A stretch of DNA of 64,000 nt from positions 992,001 through 1,056,000 of the forward strand of contig NZ_RCIO01000001.1 of NCBI RefSeq assembly GCF_004000235.1, given 5' to 3'. Position 1 is the first letter of the stretch, and the number at the start of each line of letters is the position of its first letter. Position numbers and translations under genes: made by a program. Source of the stretch: Mesorhizobium sp. Z1-4. Lineage in GTDB: Bacteria > Pseudomonadota > Alphaproteobacteria > Rhizobiales > Rhizobiaceae. Shown one piece after another: positions 60,288-64,000 of the stretch. The notes beneath the pieces were generated by a model. It was not told where the DNA came from, searched no databases, and saw only the letters and a list, made by a program, of their open reading frames with translations.

Positions 60288-62000
60288 ATGCCCGCTAAAA
60301 TCTCACGCACCGACTATGCGGCGATGTTCGGCCCGACGGTCGGCGACAAGGTCCGGCTGGCCGACACCGAGCTTTTCATCGAGGTGGAAAAAGACCTGAC
60401 GATTCACGGCGAAGAGGTGAAATTCGGCGGCGGAAAGGTCATTCGCGACGGTATGGGGCAGTCTCAGGCTTCCCGCGCGGACGGTGCAATGGACACCGTG
60501 ATCACCAACGCGCTGATCGTCGATCACAGCGGAATCACAAAGGCCGATATCGGCATCAGGGATGGCCGGATCGCCAAAATCGGCAAGGCCGGCAACCCCG
60601 ATACGCAACAGGGCGTAACAATTGTTGTAGGCCCGGGAACCGAGATTATTGCCGGCGAAGGCAAGATCATCACCGCTGGCGGCTTCGACGCGCATATCCA
60701 TTTCATCTGCCCGCAGCAGATCGAGGAAGCGTTGATGTCGGGCCTCACAACCATGCTCGGTGGCGGCACTGGTCCCGCGCACGGCACACTGGCCACCACT
60801 TGCACGCCCGGCGCCTGGCATATCGGGCGCATGATCCAGTCCTTCGATGCCTTTCCGATGAATATCGGCCTGTCCGGCAAGGGCAACGCCTCGCAGCCCG
60901 CCGCGCTTGAGGAAATGGTGCTGGCGGGCGCCTGCGCGCTGAAGTTGCATGAGGACTGGGGCACTACGCCGGCCGCGATCGACTGCTGCCTGTCGGTTGC
61001 AGACGCGCTCGACGTGCAGGTGATGATCCACACCGACACGCTGAACGAGAGCGGCTTCGTGGAAGACACCGTTGCCGCCTTCAAGGGCCGCACGATCCAC
61101 GCCTTCCATACCGAAGGCGCCGGCGGTGGGCATGCGCCCGACATCATCAAGGTCTGCGGCTTGCCGAACGTGCTGCCGTCATCGACCAATCCGACGCGAC
61201 CCTACACGGTAAACACGATCGCCGAACATCTCGACATGCTGATGGTGTGCCATCATCTGTCGCCGTCGATCCCGGAAGACATCGCCTTCGCGGAAAGCCG
61301 TATTCGCAAGGAGACGATCGCGGCGGAGGACATCCTTCACGACCTTGGCGCCTTTTCGATCATCGCATCCGACAGCCAGGCCATGGGCCGCGTCGGTGAA
61401 GTGATCATCCGCACCTGGCAGACCGCCGACAAGATGAAGCGGCAGCGCGGCCGGCTGAAGGAAGAAACCGGCGACAACGACAATTTCCGCGTTCGCCGCT
61501 ACGTCGCGAAATACACGATCAATCCGGCGATCGCGCATGGCATGTCGAAGGAGATCGGCTCGGTGGAACAGGGCAAGCGCGCCGATCTGGTGATGTGGAA
61601 CCCGGCATTCTTCGGTGTCAAACCGGACATGGTCATCCTCGGCGGTTCGATTGCGGCGGCACCTATGGGCGACCCGAACGCGTCGATCCCGACGCCGCAG
61701 CCGGTGCATATGCGGCCGATGTTCGGCGCTTACGGTAAGGCCATTACCGCGTCGTCGGTGACGTTCGTCTCGCAGGCGGCGATGGATGCCGGGCTGAAGG
61801 GGAGCCTCGGCGTCGAGAAAGGCATGGTCGCGGTCGAAAACACGCGCGGCGGCATCTCCAAGGCTTCAATGGTGCTCAACAACGCGATGCCTTTGGTCGA
61901 GGTCGACCCCGAAACATACGAAGTGCGAGCCGACGGCGAATTGCTGACCTGCGAACCCGCGACCGAGCTTCCGATGGCGCAGCGCTATTTCCTGTTCTAG
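60288..62000 (+). CDS. ureC: Urease alpha subunit UreC
   Basis: 570 residues from ATG 60288; a GTG directly before it is less likely. Catalytic subunit that splits urea into ammonia and carbamate. All active-site residues are present: His136 and His138 ([10 protein letters not shown]), carbamylated Lys219 ([10 protein letters not shown]), His248, His274 ([10 protein letters not shown]), flap Cys321 and His322 ([13 protein letters not shown]) and Asp362 ([10 protein letters not shown]), each two above the Klebsiella numbers. The promoter must lie in the 178-bp gap after the divergent secreted-protein gene. Confidence 0.98.
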   Translation: MPAKISRTDYAAMFGPTVGDKVRLADTELFIEVEKDLTIHGEEVKFGGGKVIRDGMGQSQASRADGAMDTVITNALIVDHSGITKADIGIRDGRIAKIGKAGNPDTQQGVTIVVGPGTEIIAGEGKIITAGGFDAHIHFICPQQIEEALMSGLTTMLGGGTGPAHGTLATTCTPGAWHIGRMIQSFDAFPMNIGLSGKGNASQPAALEEMVLAGACALKLHEDWGTTPAAIDCCLSVADALDVQVMIHTDTLNESGFVEDTVAAFKGRTIHAFHTEGAGGGHAPDIIKVCGLPNVLPSSTNPTRPYTVNTIAEHLDMLMVCHHLSPSIPEDIAFAESRIRKETIAAEDILHDLGAFSIIASDSQAMGRVGEVIIRTWQTADKMKRQRGRLKEETGDNDNFRVRRYVAKYTINPAIAHGMSKEIGSVEQGKRADLVMWNPAFFGVKPDMVILGGSIAAAPMGDPNASIPTPQPVHMRPMFGAYGKAITASSVTFVSQAAMDAGLKGSLGVEKGMVAVENTRGGISKASMVLNNAMPLVEVDPETYEVRADGELLTCEPATELPMAQRYFLF

Positions 62001-62030
62001 ATTCCGAGCTCGAACGCCAGGGAGAAATTC

Positions 62031-62633
62031 ATGTATCAAGCCGTCGGATCGCCCGGATCGCGCCTCACGCGCGTCACCTGGATGCTGGAGGAACTCGGCG
62101 AGCCCTACGAGATCATCAAGGCCAAGCAGCATTCCGACGTGATGTATCGCTACAACCCGTCAGGCAAGATCCCGGCGCTGGTGGACGGCGATCTGGTGCT
62201 GACCGATTCAGCGGCAATCTGCTTTTATCTGGCCGACAAACACGCCGACAAGGGGCTCGGCCCCAGCTCGGTGGAAGAGCGCGGCCTGATGCTCTCCTGG
62301 CTTTTTTTCGCACAGGCCGAACTCGAGCCGCCGCTGTGGAACAAGCTCAAGCATCGTCTCATCCTGCCGGAAGAGCTTCGCGTCGATGTCGGGCCGTGGA
62401 CGAAGATGGAGTTCGACCGCGAGATCGCGACGCTCGAGAAGCGGCTTGGCGACAAACCCTATGCGATGGGCGACCGCTTCACGGCGGCCGACGTGATCAT
62501 CGGCCATTGCGGCCAGTGGGCGGTCGGCGCCAAATTCGAGGTCGGCTCCGAGACGGTGCGGTCTTATTTCGAGCGCGTGCTTTCGCGCCCCGCCCTTGCC
62601 CGGGCCAGGAAACGCGAGGCGGAAGCGGTATGA
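62031..62633 (+). CDS. Glutathione S-transferase family protein
   Basis: 200 residues. N-terminal thioredoxin-like domain (YQAVGSPGSRLTRVTWMLEE, then NPSGKIPALVDGD and LTDSAAICFYLADKH) with cis-Pro in KIPAL and the Glu/Asp-Ser pair DSAA, and a helical C-terminal domain with GDRFTAADVIIGH. The stop overlaps ureE by 4 bp. A GST in the urease operon is seen in other rhizobia; its substrate is unknown. Confidence 0.92.
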   Translation: MYQAVGSPGSRLTRVTWMLEELGEPYEIIKAKQHSDVMYRYNPSGKIPALVDGDLVLTDSAAICFYLADKHADKGLGPSSVEERGLMLSWLFFAQAELEPPLWNKLKHRLILPEELRVDVGPWTKMEFDREIATLEKRLGDKPYAMGDRFTAADVIIGHCGQWAVGAKFEVGSETVRSYFERVLSRPALARARKREAEAV

Positions 62634-63199
62634 AACTCGATATCAAGGACGATTTCACCAGCCTGCCGCGTGCCGAACGTTTTGTCCGCGCGGCTGAAGC
62701 GGGCAGCGACAAACCCTTCGATTTTGCATTGCTGGCACATGACGAGCGCCATCTGCGCCGCCGCGTCCTGATCCTGTCCGAAGGCGGGCGCGTGCTTGTC
62801 GATCTGACGGAGCCGACCGCGCTCGACCATGGCGACCGGCTGATGCTCGAAGATGGGCGCAGCGTCGAGATCAGGGCGGCGGAGGAAGAAGTCTATTCGA
62901 TCAAGCCGCAGTCGCAGCTGCATCTTGCAGAACTCTGCTGGCACATCGGCAACCGCCATCTGGCGGCACAGATCGAAGCGGAGCGGATCGTGATCCTGCG
63001 CGACCATGTCATCCGCGACATGCTTGAAGGTCTCGGCGCCGAAGTTGCGGAAACGGTGGAGCAGTTTCGGCCTGTGCGCGGCGCCTATTCGGGCCATGGA
63101 CACGATCACGGTCATCACCACGGACACGGCCATCACGGCGAGCCTGACCGTTTCGGCCGGCTGCCCGGCGACCCGCATTACGGACATAACCATGCCTGA
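62630..63199 (+). CDS. ureE: Urease nickel chaperone UreE
   Basis: 189 residues from ATG 62630, overlapping the GST stop. The N-terminal domain is followed by the metal-binding domain (AELCWHIGNRHLAAQIEAER, then DHVIRDMLEGLGAEV) and a His-rich C-terminal tail (SGHGHDHGHHHGHGHHGEP), which binds nickel. It delivers nickel to the UreDFG complex. Its end overlaps ureF by 8 bp. Confidence 0.95.
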   Translation: MKLDIKDDFTSLPRAERFVRAAEAGSDKPFDFALLAHDERHLRRRVLILSEGGRVLVDLTEPTALDHGDRLMLEDGRSVEIRAAEEEVYSIKPQSQLHLAELCWHIGNRHLAAQIEAERIVILRDHVIRDMLEGLGAEVAETVEQFRPVRGAYSGHGHDHGHHHGHGHHGEPDRFGRLPGDPHYGHNHA

Positions 63200-63854
63200 G
63201 GCGCCGCCCTTGCTACGGCTGTTGGCGTGGCTGTCGCCTGCCTTTCCGGTCGGCAGCTTCAGCTACAGCCACGGGCTGGAAAGCGCCGTGAATGACGGGC
63301 TGATCGGCAACCGCGACGAACTTGAGGACTGGCTGTCGGGACTGCTCATCGCCGGCTCGCTGTGGAACGACGCGGTGCTTTCAGCGCATGCGCTGCGGGC
63401 AGCAGGCAAACCCGCCGAACTTGCACGGCTGGCTGAACTCGCCGAAGCCCTTGCCGGCTCGGCGGAGCGCCATCTGGAAACGACGAGCCAGGGCCGCGCT
63501 TTTCTCGAGGCTGCGCACACCTGGAACGGCGCGGGCATTGATGGCCTTCCCGACAACTGCGCTTATGCCGTCGCCTTCGGCGCAGCGGCGGGAAACGCCG
63601 ATATTCCGGCTGACGAGGCAATTGCCGGCCTGCTGCAAGCCGCGATCTCCAATCTTGTACAGGCCGCGATCAGGCTTTCCGTCATCGGCCAGAGCGATGC
63701 GATACGCGTGGTTGCAAAGCTTGAAAACGAGATCGCGGCGACCGCGCACCGCGCCGTGCAGGCTTCGCTGGACGATCTTGGCAGCGCAACTCTGCTCTCG
63801 GAGATTGCGGCCATGCGGCATGAAGTGATGCACACAAGGCTGTTCCGGTCATGA
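63192..63854 (+). CDS. ureF: Urease accessory protein UreF
   Basis: 220 residues from ATG 63192, within the ureE end. LLRLLAWLSPAFPVGSFSYS and HGLESAVNDGLIGNRDELED are the UreF opening; the rest is all-helical, with ETTSQGRAFLEAA and SNLVQAAIRLSVIGQSDAIR, ending MHTRLFRS. It gates the GTPase UreG during urease activation. ureG itself is not seen before the window ends. Confidence 0.95.
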   Translation: MPEAPPLLRLLAWLSPAFPVGSFSYSHGLESAVNDGLIGNRDELEDWLSGLLIAGSLWNDAVLSAHALRAAGKPAELARLAELAEALAGSAERHLETTSQGRAFLEAAHTWNGAGIDGLPDNCAYAVAFGAAAGNADIPADEAIAGLLQAAISNLVQAAIRLSVIGQSDAIRVVAKLENEIAATAHRAVQASLDDLGSATLLSEIAAMRHEVMHTRLFRS

Positions 63855-64000
63855 TGGCGGTTGGGCTGATTGTTGCCGCGGTGCTGGTCGCACTTGCAGG
63901 GCTGCATGCCTATTGGGCGACGGGCGGGGTGTGGCCCGGAACCGACGAAAAAAGCTGCGCGCGTACCATCGCCGGCTTCAAGGGCATCGAAGGGATGCCT
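63851..64000 (+). CDS. DUF3995 membrane protein, N-terminal part
   Basis: The first 50 codons from ATG 63851, overlapping the ureF stop; the frame runs off the window. It starts with a hydrophobic helix (VGLIVAAVLVALAGLHAYWA) and continues TGGVWPGTDEKSCARTIAGF, as in DUF3995 membrane proteins. In other rhizobia such a gene lies between ureF and ureG; its role is unknown. Confidence 0.75.
   Translation, partial: MMAVGLIVAAVLVALAGLHAYWATGGVWPGTDEKSCARTIAGFKGIEGMP

Overview
The window is high-GC DNA from an alphaproteobacterium of the Hyphomicrobiales (Rhizobiales), most likely a Phyllobacteriaceae-type genome. Evidence for this is the acidic TIGR02300-type gene followed by tRNA-Ala at the left end, the rhizobial urease layout (ureD-A-B-C-E-F with DUF1272, GST and DUF3995 genes between) at the right end, and an integrative and conjugative element (ICE) in between whose gene order recalls the Mesorhizobium symbiosis-island family. 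Families were assigned by reading motifs and from memory; no database search was run.

Left chromosome (1-11.2 kb): end of an acidic protein, tRNA-Ala(GGC) followed by a 115-bp tandem repeat, then a minus-strand operon for a TAXI-type TRAP transporter, UspA protein, class III aminotransferase and BKACE enzyme, with a divergent RpiR regulator. This looks like uptake and breakdown of an amino compound through a beta-keto acid. A PAS-GGDEF diguanylate cyclase and the psuK-psuG pseudouridine degradation pair follow.

Defense block (11.6-23.3 kb, all minus strand, visibly lower GC): Gabija (gajA, gajB), a dGTPase, an unrecognised two-gene unit with a small Mrr-like nuclease, a 1,638-residue single-chain Type ISP restriction-modification enzyme, and a ribbon-helix-helix protein.

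ICE core (23.7-55.4 kb, mainly plus strand): ardA antirestriction; an fseA-like gene split into two frames at a TTT-C +1 frameshift site; a qseM-like antiactivator; rdfS-like excisionase; repA with iterons; DUF2840; traF peptidase; DUF736; lytic transglycosylase; candidate oriT; relaxase; traG coupling protein; copG; trbBCDEJKLFGI mating-pair genes; DUF2274; a TumE/TumA-type toxin-antitoxin pair; and a large serine recombinase whose reading frame ends inside tRNA-Arg(CCG), the probable attachment site. Cargo is placed in a striking way. floR, then tetR(G)-tetA(G)-lysR, then fabF-hxlR lie between three partial copies of the relaxase 3' end. An alpha/beta hydrolase lies between two copies of the copG 3' end. 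A SnoaL-like gene sits in the first codons of trbG. No transposase or integron is visible beside any cargo.

Right chromosome (55.5-64 kb): an exported DUF900-type alpha/beta hydrolase and the urease cluster, running off the end in a DUF3995 gene.

How the parts work together: excision would need frameshifted FseA to activate rdfS, with QseM holding it back. Relaxase, TraG and the Trb channel transfer the DNA, ArdA protects it in the recipient, the TA pair and recombinase retain it, and the resistance and phage-defense cargo repays the host.
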